A stretch of 64,000 nt of DNA from Siccirubricoccus phaeus (GTDB lineage: Bacteria > Pseudomonadota > Alphaproteobacteria > Acetobacterales > Acetobacteraceae), in the NCBI RefSeq assembly GCF_008360935.1, contig NZ_SRXO01000003.1, forward strand, positions 310,001-374,000. The letters are read 5' to 3'. The number at the start of each line of letters is the position of its first letter. The first letter of the stretch is position 1. The translations under genes were made by a program, and so were the position numbers. The notes below the pieces were generated by a model. That model made no database searches. It was not told the origin of the DNA and worked only from the letters and a program-made list of their open reading frames with translations. This document shows positions 47,245 to 54,772 of the stretch, piece after piece.

Positions 47245-48230
47245 CCTTCCCCCTGCGCGCCCGCCAGCGCCGCCGCGCGTCCCGCCGCCGCGCGCGCCCC
47301 GGCGACGATGCGCGCCACCACCTCCCCCGCCGGGGGCAAATCGTCGATCAGGCCGACCGCCTGGCCGGCCCAGACCAGCCCCTCGTCGAGCGCGCCGCCG
47401 ACCGCGGCGCGTTCATTCGCCGCCCAGTCCACCATGGCGAGCACGCTGTCGCGGTCCGCCCCCGCCTTCTCCGCCGCCTGGATGCGGCGGGTCCAGGCGC
47501 TGTCCAGCACCCGGCCGGGCATGCCGAGGCTCTGCTTGATGACCAGCGTGTCCTCGGGCTGCGCCGCCAGCAGCGCCGCCTTGTAGCGTTCATGCGCCGC
47601 CGCCTCGCGGGTGGCGACGAAGCGCGTGCCGAGCTCGATCCCATCCGCGCCGAGCGCCAGCGCCGCGGCCAGGCCGCGCCCGTCCACGATGCCCCCGCTC
47701 GCCAGCACCGGGATGCCGACGGCATCCACGACCATCGGCACCGCCACCATCGTCGTCAGGTCCGAACGGCCGAGATGGCCGCCGCCCTCGTAGCCCACCG
47801 TCGCCACCACGTCGGCGCCGGCCTGTTCCGCCTTGCGCGCCTGCTCGGCGCCGGCCACCAGCACCAGGGTGCGGGTGCCGGTGCCCGCCAGGCGGTCGAT
47901 CCAGGGCCGCGGATTGCCCGCGGTGAAGGAGAGCACCGGCACGCCTTCCTCGACCGAGAGATCCACCAGCGCCGAGATGTCGATCCGCCCGATCGGGAAG
48001 TTCACCGCGAAGGGTGCGGCGGTCAGCGCCTTGGCCTTGTGGATCTCGGCGCGCAGCAGCTCGGGCTGGTGCAGCCCGGCCATGGCGATCTGGCCGAGGC
48101 CGCCGGCCGCCGAGACCGCCGCCGCCAGCTCCGCCCGCGCGACGCGCGCGAGCCCGCCCTGCACGATCGGGTAGCGGATGCCGAGCACGCGCGTCGCGCG
48201 CGTCTCCATCCGGTCGGCGGCGCCGTTCAT
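47241..48230 (-). CDS. NAD(P)H-dependent flavin oxidoreductase / nitronate monooxygenase family
   Basis: A 329-residue TIM-barrel FMN protein of the nitronate monooxygenase (2-nitropropane dioxygenase) family. It starts VLGIRYPIVQGGLARVA, has the phosphate-binding VLASGGIVDGRGLAAALALGA and GTRFVATREAAAH. Many such genes in acyl-CoA clusters are annotated as nitronate monooxygenases although their real substrates are unknown; a role as an enoyl-CoA or quinone reductase is possible. It is coupled to the dehydrogenase downstream and follows the MaoC-like gene by 7 bases. Confidence 0.82.
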   Translation of the reverse strand: MNGAADRMETRATRVLGIRYPIVQGGLARVARAELAAAVSAAGGLGQIAMAGLHQPELLRAEIHKAKALTAAPFAVNFPIGRIDISALVDLSVEEGVPVLSFTAGNPRPWIDRLAGTGTRTLVLVAGAEQARKAEQAGADVVATVGYEGGGHLGRSDLTTMVAVPMVVDAVGIPVLASGGIVDGRGLAAALALGADGIELGTRFVATREAAAHERYKAALLAAQPEDTLVIKQSLGMPGRVLDSAWTRRIQAAEKAGADRDSVLAMVDWAANERAAVGGALDEGLVWAGQAVGLIDDLPPAGEVVARIVAGARAAAGRAAALAGAQGEG

Positions 48231-48237
48231 CGCGCGC

Positions 48238-48705
48238 TCAGCCCGGCCGGCGGCGATAGAGCAGGGTGGCGCGCATCTCCTGCGCCACCGTGCCGTCCTG
48301 CTTCACGCAGCGCCGGTCGAGCGTGACGGTGCCGCGGTCCGGCTTGCTCGATTCCTTCTTCGCCACCACCTTCGCCACCATGCGGATGGTGTCGCCGTGC
48401 TTGACCGGGGAGAGCATCTTCCAGCCGTCGATCTGCAGCAGCGCGAGCAGCGTGCCGTCATTGATGCCGCTGGCGTAGGTGAGGCCGCCCATCACCGCAT
48501 AGACCAGCGGCCCATGGGCGATCGGCTCGCCGAACTGGGTGGTGCGGCAATACTCGAAATTGGTGTGGACCTCGTTGAAGTCGCCCGACAGGCAGGCGAA
48601 GTTGACGATGTCGGTCGAGGTGATGGTGCGCGCCGGCGTCGTCAGCTCCTGGCCGATCTCGAAATCCTCGAAATACATCCCGCGCGGCTTGCCTGCGGTG
48701 GTCAT
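48238..48705 (-). CDS. MaoC-like hot-dog (R)-enoyl-CoA hydratase
   Basis: A 155-residue MaoC-domain protein with the hydratase active-site motif GDFNEVHTNFEY (Asp and His about residues 42 and 47), followed by FGEPIAHGPLVYAVMGGL. It would hydrate an enoyl-CoA to the (R)-3-hydroxyacyl-CoA. The ATG (MTTAGKPRG) has GAGGAGGAAC upstream; a longer frame upstream runs antisense-like over the thiolase gene. It lies 13 bases after the thiolase-like gene, giving a thiolase-MaoC pair that mirrors the plus-strand cluster. Confidence 0.87.
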   Translation of the reverse strand: MTTAGKPRGMYFEDFEIGQELTTPARTITSTDIVNFACLSGDFNEVHTNFEYCRTTQFGEPIAHGPLVYAVMGGLTYASGINDGTLLALLQIDGWKMLSPVKHGDTIRMVAKVVAKKESSKPDRGTVTLDRRCVKQDGTVAQEMRATLLYRRRPG

Positions 48706-48718
48706 GCTCCGTTCCTCC

Positions 48719-49897
48719 TCACGCCTTGTCCTTGCCGAGCAGCATCGTGCAGTGGGAGGACAGGATGCCGCCCTCATTGTGCACCAGCGCGATCTCGGCG
48801 CCTTCCACCTGCCGCGCGCCGAGGCCGCCGCGCAGCTGGCGCACCGCCTCGACGATGCCGAACAGCCCGCCCGCCGCGCCCGCATGGGCGTGGGAGAGCA
48901 TGCCGCCATGGGTGTTCACCGGCACCGCGCCGCCGCCGATCGCCGCCCGCCCGTCGAGCCAGTAGCGGCCGCCCTCGCCGCGCGGGCAGAGCCCGAGCTC
49001 CTCGGCCTCGATGATCGGCACGATGCTGAAGCAGTCGTACAGCTCGGCCACGTCGATGTCCGCCGGGCCGAGCCCGGCCATGCGATAGGCCGCGGCGCCC
49101 GAGCGCGTGGCGCCGAACTCGGTCAGGCTCGGCGCGCACATGATGTGCTCATGCGTGTGGAACTCGCCGATGCCGAGCAGGTAGGCCGGCTTCGCGCGCA
49201 GGTCGGCCGCCCGCTCGGCCGAGGTGACGATGAAGGCGCCCCCCGCATCGGAGATCAGGCAGCAATCGAGCATGCCGAGCGGATCGGCGATCGGCTTGGC
49301 CGCGAGCACCTGCTCGCGCGTCAGCGGCGCCTTCATGTGGGCGTTGGGGTGCAGCAGCGCGTGCCGGCGCGTGGTCGCGGCCACCTCGGCCATCTGCTCG
49401 CGCGTGGTGCCGTATTCCAGCATGTGGCGGCGCGCGATCATGGCGTAGAAGCCGGGGATCGAGGATCCGTAGGGCTGCTCGAAATACGGGTGGCCGACCG
49501 CGGTCAGCGCCGCCACCGCCTGGTCGCGGCTCTGGCCGGTGGCGCGGTTCTCGCCGGCGGTCACCAGCACCACCTCGGCCTGGCCGGCGACGATCGCCTC
49601 GGCCGCGTGCTTCAGCATCACCGCCGGCGTCGCCCCGCCCACCACGAGGGAGGCGTTGAAGCGCGGCTGCAGGCCGAGATACTCGCACAGCACCGAGCCG
49701 AGCATGAAATAGGGCTCGGTGAAGGAATAGGCGGTCAGCAGCCCGTCGATGTCCAACGGCTTCAGCCCGGCATCGTCCAGCGCGCGCTTCGCCGCCTGGG
49801 CATTCAGCCCGAGTCCGGTCATGCCCGGCACCTTGCCGATGTCGGATTCGCCGACGCCGACGATCGCCACCCGGTTCCGCAGGCTCGTCTCGCTCAT
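48719..49897 (-). CDS. Thiolase-like protein lacking the nucleophilic cysteine (Ltp2-type retro-aldolase candidate)
   Basis: A 392-residue thiolase-fold protein of the SCP-x/lipid-transfer group: VAIVGVGESDIGKVPGMTG at the N terminus, AELYDCFSIVPIIEAEELG, and NTHGGMLSHAHAGAAGG near the C terminus. At the loading-cysteine position it reads VGGATPAVMLKHA, so the nucleophile is missing. The C-terminal CxG cysteine of biosynthetic/degradative thiolases is also absent (NEGGILSSHCTMLLG). Such proteins, paired with a DUF35 partner, are known in steroid side-chain degradation as aldolases (Ltp2 with ChsH2). A DUF35 gene lies just upstream, with the dehydrogenase remnant between. The retro-aldolase role is inference. 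Confidence 0.82.
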   Translation of the reverse strand: MSETSLRNRVAIVGVGESDIGKVPGMTGLGLNAQAAKRALDDAGLKPLDIDGLLTAYSFTEPYFMLGSVLCEYLGLQPRFNASLVVGGATPAVMLKHAAEAIVAGQAEVVLVTAGENRATGQSRDQAVAALTAVGHPYFEQPYGSSIPGFYAMIARRHMLEYGTTREQMAEVAATTRRHALLHPNAHMKAPLTREQVLAAKPIADPLGMLDCCLISDAGGAFIVTSAERAADLRAKPAYLLGIGEFHTHEHIMCAPSLTEFGATRSGAAAYRMAGLGPADIDVAELYDCFSIVPIIEAEELGLCPRGEGGRYWLDGRAAIGGGAVPVNTHGGMLSHAHAGAAGGLFGIVEAVRQLRGGLGARQVEGAEIALVHNEGGILSSHCTMLLGKDKA

Positions 49898-49934
49898 CTT
49901 CCCGCTTCCTTGCCGCGGCGTCCCGTCGCGCCGT

Positions 49935-50273
49935 TCACAACCCGATCTCCCGCGCGATCAGCTGCCGCTGGATCTGCGAGATCCCGCCGCCCACCGTGGA
50001 ATTGCGCGCATCGCGCCAGTAGCGCTGCATATCATGGTCATAGGTGTAGGCATGCCCGCCCAGCACCTGCATCCCGAGCGTGGTCAGCCGCACCAGCATC
50101 TCCGACGCATGCAGCTTCGCCATGCTCGCCTCCACCATCGTCGCGTGCAGCGTCTCGGGGAACTCGCCCTCGGCGTCCCGGCGGCGCACCGCCCCGCGCG
50201 GGCAGTGGCGGCGGACGAAGGCGGCCGCACTCTCGCGCAGCAACTGCTGCTCCTCGGTGGGGGCGAAATCCAT
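49935..50273 (-). pseudogene. Internally deleted acyl-CoA dehydrogenase (112-codon in-frame remnant)
   Basis: The first about 45 residues (MDFAPTEEQQLLRESAAAF to EFPETLHATMV) match the start of an acyl-CoA dehydrogenase. The last about 65 (MAKLHASEMLVRLTTLG, then GGHAYTYDHDMQRYWRDAR and STVGGGISQIQRQLIAREIGL) match its end. The middle of roughly 270 residues, with the FAD and substrate sites, is gone, with the junction near base 50138. Start codon, frame and stop are intact and it fits tightly between the DUF35 gene (3 bases) and the thiolase-like gene. It cannot be an active dehydrogenase; it is a deletion remnant or, less likely, a retained small helical protein. Confidence 0.88.
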
Positions 50274-50276
50274 CGC

Positions 50277-50693
50277 TCAGCCCCGGCCGCCGGCGCGGCG
50301 GAACTGCGGCACGGCGGCGCCCTCGCCGCGATCCTCGAAGCAGACCGCGACGGCATCGCCGATCGCCGTGTCGAGCGCATCATCGCCGAGGATGTTGGCC
50401 ATCATGCGCGGGCCTTCCTCAAGGTCGATCAGCGCCACCACATAGGGCACGCGCGGGGCGAAGGCGGCGAGCGGCGCGCGGCGGATGATCGTGAAGCTGT
50501 GCACCGTGCCGCGGCCCGTGGCCTCGACCCAGCGCAGGTCGGCGGACCAGCAGGCGGGGCACAAATGGCGCGGCATGAAATGCGTCTGGCCGCAGGCATC
50601 GCAGCGGCGGATCAGCAGCCGCCCCTCCCGCGCGCCCTGCCAGTAGGGGGCGGAATCGGCGTTGACGACGGGGCTCGGCAGCGTTTCGGTCAT
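50277..50693 (-). CDS. DUF35 zinc-ribbon/OB-fold acyl-CoA-associated protein
   Basis: A 138-residue protein with an N-terminal rubredoxin-like zinc ribbon (CDACG, then CPACW, about residues 31-50) and a C-terminal OB fold (GRGTVHSFTIIRRA, VPYVVALIDLEEGPRM). DUF35 proteins accompany thiolase-like enzymes; ChsH2 of the steroid pathway combines such a domain with a MaoC domain and activates Ltp2. The gene is three bases from the dehydrogenase remnant and two genes from the thiolase-like gene. It is paralogous in layout to the plus-strand protein at 57051-57476. Confidence 0.87.
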   Translation of the reverse strand: MTETLPSPVVNADSAPYWQGAREGRLLIRRCDACGQTHFMPRHLCPACWSADLRWVEATGRGTVHSFTIIRRAPLAAFAPRVPYVVALIDLEEGPRMMANILGDDALDTAIGDAVAVCFEDRGEGAAVPQFRRAGGRG

Positions 50694-50714
50694 GCTCTCG
50701 GGTTCCTGTCGGGC

Positions 50715-51527
50715 TCAGCGGCGCGCCGCGGCGGCGGCGGCCGGGAAACCGGCGGGCCGGCGGTCGAGCATCGCCGCCAGCCCCTCGCGGAACTCGGGGT
50801 TGGACATGGCCAGCGCCTGGCCCAGCCCCTCATAGGCGAACATCTCGTCGAGGCTGCTCTCGAAGCTGCGCGCCATCAGGATCTTGGCGAGGCCCATCAC
50901 CTCCGCCGGACCGGAAGCGAGGCGCTGCGCCTCGGCGAGTCCCGCCGCGTCGAGTTCGGCATCGGGCACCACGCGGCCGACCAGGCCGATCGCCAGCGCC
51001 TCGGCCGCCGTCAGGCTGCCGCCACCGAACAGGAAATCCTTGGCGCGCGCCATGCCGATCAGCCGCGGCAGCGTGTACATCATGCCGATGTCGGGAATCG
51101 CGCCGAGGCGGAAGAAGCCGGCCATGAACACCGCGCCCTCGGCGGCGATCAGCCGGTCGCCGGTGAGCGCGAGGCCCATCCCGCCACCAACCGCATGGCC
51201 GTTGACGCCGATCACCACCGGCTTCTCCAGCGTCATCAGCGGCACCAGCCAGCGGCCGAGGCGGCGGAAGCGGCGATGCACCGGCCAGGGGTCGCTCGCC
51301 TCGCGCAGCATCCGCAGGTCGCCGCCGGCGCAGAAGCTCGGCCCCGCGCCGGTGAGATAGACCGCGCGCACGGCGGGGTCGGATTCGGCTTCCTCGACCG
51401 CGGCGCCGAGCGCGACGCGCATCGGCTCGTCGAGCCCGTTGCGGTTGCGCGGATTGTCGAGGCGCAGCACCAGCACCGCGCCCTCGCGCCGCCGCCTGAC
51501 CAGCTCCCCGCCCGGATCGGTGCTCAT
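50715..51527 (-). CDS. Enoyl-CoA hydratase/isomerase family protein, isomerase-like
   Basis: A 270-residue crotonase-fold protein. The segments PRNRNGLDEPM and FCAGGDLRML form the oxyanion hole, but both hydratase glutamates are absent: GGGMGLALTGD and FFRLGAIPDIGMMYTLPRLIG. The Asp in IPD at this point resembles enoyl-CoA isomerases of the PaaG type, so double-bond shifting is more likely than hydration. RBS AAGGAGAAAG. It follows the dienoyl-CoA-reductase-like SDR, which fits handling of unsaturated acyl chains. Confidence 0.8.
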   Translation of the reverse strand: MSTDPGGELVRRRREGAVLVLRLDNPRNRNGLDEPMRVALGAAVEEAESDPAVRAVYLTGAGPSFCAGGDLRMLREASDPWPVHRRFRRLGRWLVPLMTLEKPVVIGVNGHAVGGGMGLALTGDRLIAAEGAVFMAGFFRLGAIPDIGMMYTLPRLIGMARAKDFLFGGGSLTAAEALAIGLVGRVVPDAELDAAGLAEAQRLASGPAEVMGLAKILMARSFESSLDEMFAYEGLGQALAMSNPEFREGLAAMLDRRPAGFPAAAAAARR

Positions 51528-51551
51528 GGCCTTGCCCTTTCTCCTTCCGCG

Positions 51552-52346
51552 TCACGCCGAGACATGCTTCAGCCAGCGCCCGCCATCGACGACGAGGTTC
51601 TCCCCCGTCACATAGGCGGCGAGCGGCGAGGCGAGGAACACCGCGGCATTGGCGACATCCTCGGTCCGCCCGAAGCGGCCGAGCGCGGTGCGCCGGCGTT
51701 CCAGCTCCGCCACGCCGCGATCCTCGTAGAGCCGGCGCACCCCTTCGGTGTCGGCGATCGGCCCTGGCGAGATGGTGTTGCTGCGGATGCCGTCCGGCCC
51801 CCATTCGACCGCCAGGCTGCGGCTGAGCGAGAGGATGCCCGCCTTGGCCGCCGCTGCATGGGCCGCGCCCGGCCAGCCCGACAGCGCGTTCATGGTGATG
51901 ATGCTGATGATCCGCCCGCCGCCGCGCGACGCCTTGAGCGCGGCATAGGCGGCGCGGCAGCAGTGGAAGGTGCCGTTGAGGTCGATGTCCACGACCGTCT
52001 TCCAGCCATTGGCCGAGAGGTCGGCGGTCGGGCAGAAGAAGTTGCCGGCGGCGTTGTTCACCAGGATGTCGAGCGCGCCGAAGCGTTCGACCGTGCGCGT
52101 CACCGCCTCGTGCACCTGCTCGTAGGAGCGCACATCGGCCTGGAAGGCGGCGACCTCGGCACCCTCGGTGGCGAGGCGCGCCGCCGCGGCATCGAGCGTT
52201 GCCTGCCTGCGGCTGGCGATCACCACCCGCGCGCCGAGCCGAGCATAGGCGGAGGCGATGGCGAAGCCGATGCCGCTGCCGCCGCCGGTGACGAAGGCCA
52301 CCTGGTCGGCGAGCAGCCCGGGCGCGAAGGCGGTGCCGGCGAGCAT
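51552..52346 (-). CDS. 2,4-Dienoyl-CoA reductase-like SDR
   Basis: A 264-residue SDR of the peroxisomal-type 2,4-dienoyl-CoA reductase group, using NADPH to remove a conjugated double bond. The Rossmann motif is TGGGSGIG; VNNAAGNFFCPTADLS and SISPGPI-like NTISPGPIADTEG are typical. The classical Tyr of YxxxK is replaced (HAAAAKAG keeps the Lys), as in this family, which protonates the product differently. The ATG (MLAGTAF) comes one base after the stop of the upstream crotonase gene. With two isomerase-like crotonases it forms an unsaturated-acyl-CoA handling set. Confidence 0.85.
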   Translation of the reverse strand: MLAGTAFAPGLLADQVAFVTGGGSGIGFAIASAYARLGARVVIASRRQATLDAAAARLATEGAEVAAFQADVRSYEQVHEAVTRTVERFGALDILVNNAAGNFFCPTADLSANGWKTVVDIDLNGTFHCCRAAYAALKASRGGGRIISIITMNALSGWPGAAHAAAAKAGILSLSRSLAVEWGPDGIRSNTISPGPIADTEGVRRLYEDRGVAELERRRTALGRFGRTEDVANAAVFLASPLAAYVTGENLVVDGGRWLKHVSA

Positions 52347-52347
52347 G

Positions 52348-53124
52348 TCAGGATCCCTTGCGCGGCGCGGATTGCCGCCGGCGGGCGGCGGCCAGCGCGG
52401 CGCGGTGCGAGGCGGTGGTGGTGGCGAGGGCGAAGGCGTCCGCCTCATGCGCCAGCGCATTGTCGAGGCCCTGGCCCCAGCGCTGGCGGCACAGCGACTT
52501 GGTCAGCGCCAGCGCCTCGCGCGGCAGCGCCGCGACCTCCTGCGCCAGCGCCAGCGCCGCGGCGTCGAAGCCGGCCACCGGCGCCACCCGCCGCGTCAGG
52601 CCGAGCCGCCGCGCCTCCTCGGCCGGCAGGGTGCCGCCGGTCAGCAGCAGGTCGAGCGCGACGGCGCTGCCGAGGCGCGCCTGCAGCAGGAAGGCGGCGC
52701 CGCCATCGGGCACGATGCCCAGATGCACGAAGGGAAAGCCGAGACGCGCATCCTCGGCGAGCAGCAGGATGTCGGCCGCGAGAGCGAGCGAGGCGCCGCC
52801 GCCATAGGCCGCGCCCTGCACCGCCGCGACCACGATCTTGTCCATGCGGATCAGCGCGAGGTGCTGCGCCTGCGCGAGCAGGATGCGCTCGCGCCAGGCG
52901 AAGGCGTCCTCGGGCATGTCGTCGAGATCGGCGCCGGCGCAGAAGGCGCGGCCTTCCCCGCGCAGCAGCAGCACGGTGATGTCGGGGTCGGCGGCGACCT
53001 CGCGCAGCCGCGCGGCGATGGCGTGGCGCATCGCCGCGGACAGCGCGTTGAGCCGGCCGGGCCGGCACAGCCGCAGCACAGCCACGGCGCCATCGCGTTC
53101 CAGCGCGACGCCCTCCGCACTCAT
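52348..53124 (-). CDS. Enoyl-CoA hydratase/isomerase family protein, PaaG-like
   Basis: A 258-residue crotonase-fold protein, first gene of the right-hand minus-strand cluster. Oxyanion-hole stretches: RPGRLNALS and FCAGADLDDM. The active-site region is GGGASLALAAD and LGFPFVHLGIVPDGGAAFLL: no hydratase glutamates, but the Asp of VPDGG as in PaaG/dienoyl-CoA isomerases. It probably moves a double bond. Its stop is one base from the SDR start. It faces the 429-base divergent promoter region. Confidence 0.82.
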   Translation of the reverse strand: MSAEGVALERDGAVAVLRLCRPGRLNALSAAMRHAIAARLREVAADPDITVLLLRGEGRAFCAGADLDDMPEDAFAWRERILLAQAQHLALIRMDKIVVAAVQGAAYGGGASLALAADILLLAEDARLGFPFVHLGIVPDGGAAFLLQARLGSAVALDLLLTGGTLPAEEARRLGLTRRVAPVAGFDAAALALAQEVAALPREALALTKSLCRQRWGQGLDNALAHEADAFALATTTASHRAALAAARRRQSAPRKGS

Positions 53125-53304
53125 GGCGCGTCGCCTCCATCGCGCTGATCTGAGCGCATGGCTGTTCCTCCCGCGGGGCAGGACGTCGCCGTCGCGGCGC
53201 GCACCATGCCTCCGAGGATGAACGCAGCAATGCATGTGCCAGCGGCGCGGGCCGCCGCATCCGGGCCGGTGCATGCGTCTGCCCTTCCCGGCATTGTCGG
53301 CGCT

Positions 53305-53321
53305 GCGGACATGATGTCCGC
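53305..53321. promoter_or_regulatory. 17-bp palindrome, candidate operator
   Basis: GCGGACAT, one central G, then ATGTCCGC: perfect 8-bp arms. Its size suits a dimeric regulator of the TetR or FadR class. It lies about 180 bases from the minus-strand start and 230 from the plus-strand start. Confidence 0.55.
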
Positions 53322-53481
53322 GCCGCGCGCAGCGAACGCCATCGCGCTATGGAGGGCTTGCATCGGCGATGGCGCGACGTGACACTGCGGGGCCGTTGCA
53401 TCGATGCCGCGAGGACGCTGGCACGCCGCGCGCAAGGCACGTCGCGCAAGACGGGCCGCGCCGGAGGCGTCGGGGGGGGGC

Positions 53482-53500
53482 TGGCGCCACCCGGGCGCCA
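53482..53500. promoter_or_regulatory. Inverted repeat before the plus-strand cluster
   Basis: TGGCGCC, 5-base spacer, GGCGCCA, placed 53 bases before the first plus-strand start and next to a G9 run. Could be a second operator or a leader hairpin. Confidence 0.4.
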
Positions 53501-53553
53501 CGGGATGCGGCGGTCCGGCGGGCGGGATTTGGAAGAATGAGCGGAGGAACTCC

Positions 53554-54771
53554 ATGGACTTGACGCTGACCCCGAAACACCGCGCGCTGCGCGAGGAGGT
53601 CGATGCCTTCATCGCCGCGCATCGCGACGCCGCGCCGCGCCCGGGCGGCGGGCGCAAGCGGCCCGACCGCAAGGCGCTGGACTGGCAGGCGCTGCTGCTC
53701 AAGCACGGCTATTTCGCGCGCACCATCCCGCGCGAATACGGCGGCTTCGGCGCGCCGCACGACGTCATCGAGCTGGCGATCATCGCCGACGCCTTCAGCC
53801 GCGCCGGCATCTCGCCGGGCATCCACAACCAGGGCATCAGCATGCTGGTGCCGACGCTGCTCGAGGTCGGCACCGAGGAGCAGAAGCGGCGCTGGATCGG
53901 CCCCACCATCCGCGGCGAGACGATCTGGTGCCAGGGCTATTCGGAGCCGGGCTCGGGCTCCGACCTCGCCGCCGCGCAGACCCGCGCCGCGGTCGAGGAC
54001 GGGCATTTCGTCATCAACGGCCAGAAGATCTGGACCAGCTCGGCGCATTTCGCCGACATGATGTTCCTGCTCTGCCGCACCGAGCCCGACAAGTCGAAGC
54101 ATGCCGGCCTGTCCTACCTGCTGCTGCCGATGAGCGCGCCGGGGATCGAGGTGCGCCCGCTGCGGACCATGACCGGCCGCGCCGAGTTCAACGAGACCTT
54201 CTTCACCGACGTGCGCGTGCCGGTGGACCAGATCGTGATGGGCCGCGGCGACGGCTGGCACGTCGCCAACGTCACGCTGAAGTACGAGCGGATGCTGCTC
54301 GGCGATCCCAACAAGCTGCAGCAGCGGCTTGAGGCGACCCGCCGCATGATGGAGCAGCCGGGCGCCGACGGCGCGCGCCTGCTCGACCGCGCGGAATGGC
54401 GCGACCGGCTGCTGCGCCTGCAGGGCGAGGTGATCGCGGCGCGCAACCACAACATGCGCCTGCTGACGGAAACCGCCGAAGGGGTGGATTCGGGCCTCGG
54501 GCGCTTCATCGTGAAGTATCACGGCACCATGCTCGCGCACCGGCTCGCCTCGCTGGCGCTCGACGTCATGGGCAGCACCGGCCTGCTCTATGAGCCGCAG
54601 GGCGAGGTGGCCGAGGACGATCCCGCCACCACCTGGCAGATCGACTACATGTACGACATCGGCCTCATCATCGGCGGCGGGTCGTCGAACATCCAGAAGA
54701 ACATCATCGGCGAGCGCGGCCTCGGCCTGCCGCGCGAGCCCAAGGCGGCGGTGCCGGCGGGGAGGAACTGA
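53554..54771 (+). CDS. Acyl-CoA dehydrogenase, catalytic partner of a heteromeric pair
   Basis: A 405-residue acyl-CoA dehydrogenase. Motifs: WCQGYSEPGSGSDLAAAQ, KIWTSSAHFAD, and C-terminal IGGGSSNIQKNIIGERGLGLP. The loop Glu is Gly; the likely base is the helix-G Glu in LKYERMLLG. RBS GCGGAGGAAC. The second dehydrogenase gene starts one base after its stop, and that partner looks non-catalytic. Together they resemble the two-subunit dehydrogenases of steroid side-chain degradation (FadE28-FadE29/ChsE). First gene of the plus-strand cluster. Confidence 0.87.
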   Translation: MDLTLTPKHRALREEVDAFIAAHRDAAPRPGGGRKRPDRKALDWQALLLKHGYFARTIPREYGGFGAPHDVIELAIIADAFSRAGISPGIHNQGISMLVPTLLEVGTEEQKRRWIGPTIRGETIWCQGYSEPGSGSDLAAAQTRAAVEDGHFVINGQKIWTSSAHFADMMFLLCRTEPDKSKHAGLSYLLLPMSAPGIEVRPLRTMTGRAEFNETFFTDVRVPVDQIVMGRGDGWHVANVTLKYERMLLGDPNKLQQRLEATRRMMEQPGADGARLLDRAEWRDRLLRLQGEVIAARNHNMRLLTETAEGVDSGLGRFIVKYHGTMLAHRLASLALDVMGSTGLLYEPQGEVAEDDPATTWQIDYMYDIGLIIGGGSSNIQKNIIGERGLGLPREPKAAVPAGRN

Positions 54772-54772
54772 G

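Larger units (their letters stand above)
53125..53553. promoter_or_regulatory. 429-base divergent regulatory region
   Basis: No gene is visible here. It separates two divergent catabolic clusters and must hold promoters for both. It contains a near-perfect 17-bp palindrome (53305-53321), a run of nine G (53472-53480) and an inverted repeat (53482-53500). No regulator gene adjoins it, so control is likely by a protein encoded elsewhere. Confidence 0.6.

Noticed and set aside
49749-52979. A 1076-codon open frame on the plus strand
   Set aside because: Antisense to five real genes, composition typical of a shadow frame.
53472-53480. Run of nine G as a phase-variable switch
   Set aside because: It lies in non-coding DNA 74 bases before a start codon; no gene frame depends on its length. 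An effect on promoter spacing cannot be excluded but is unsupported.
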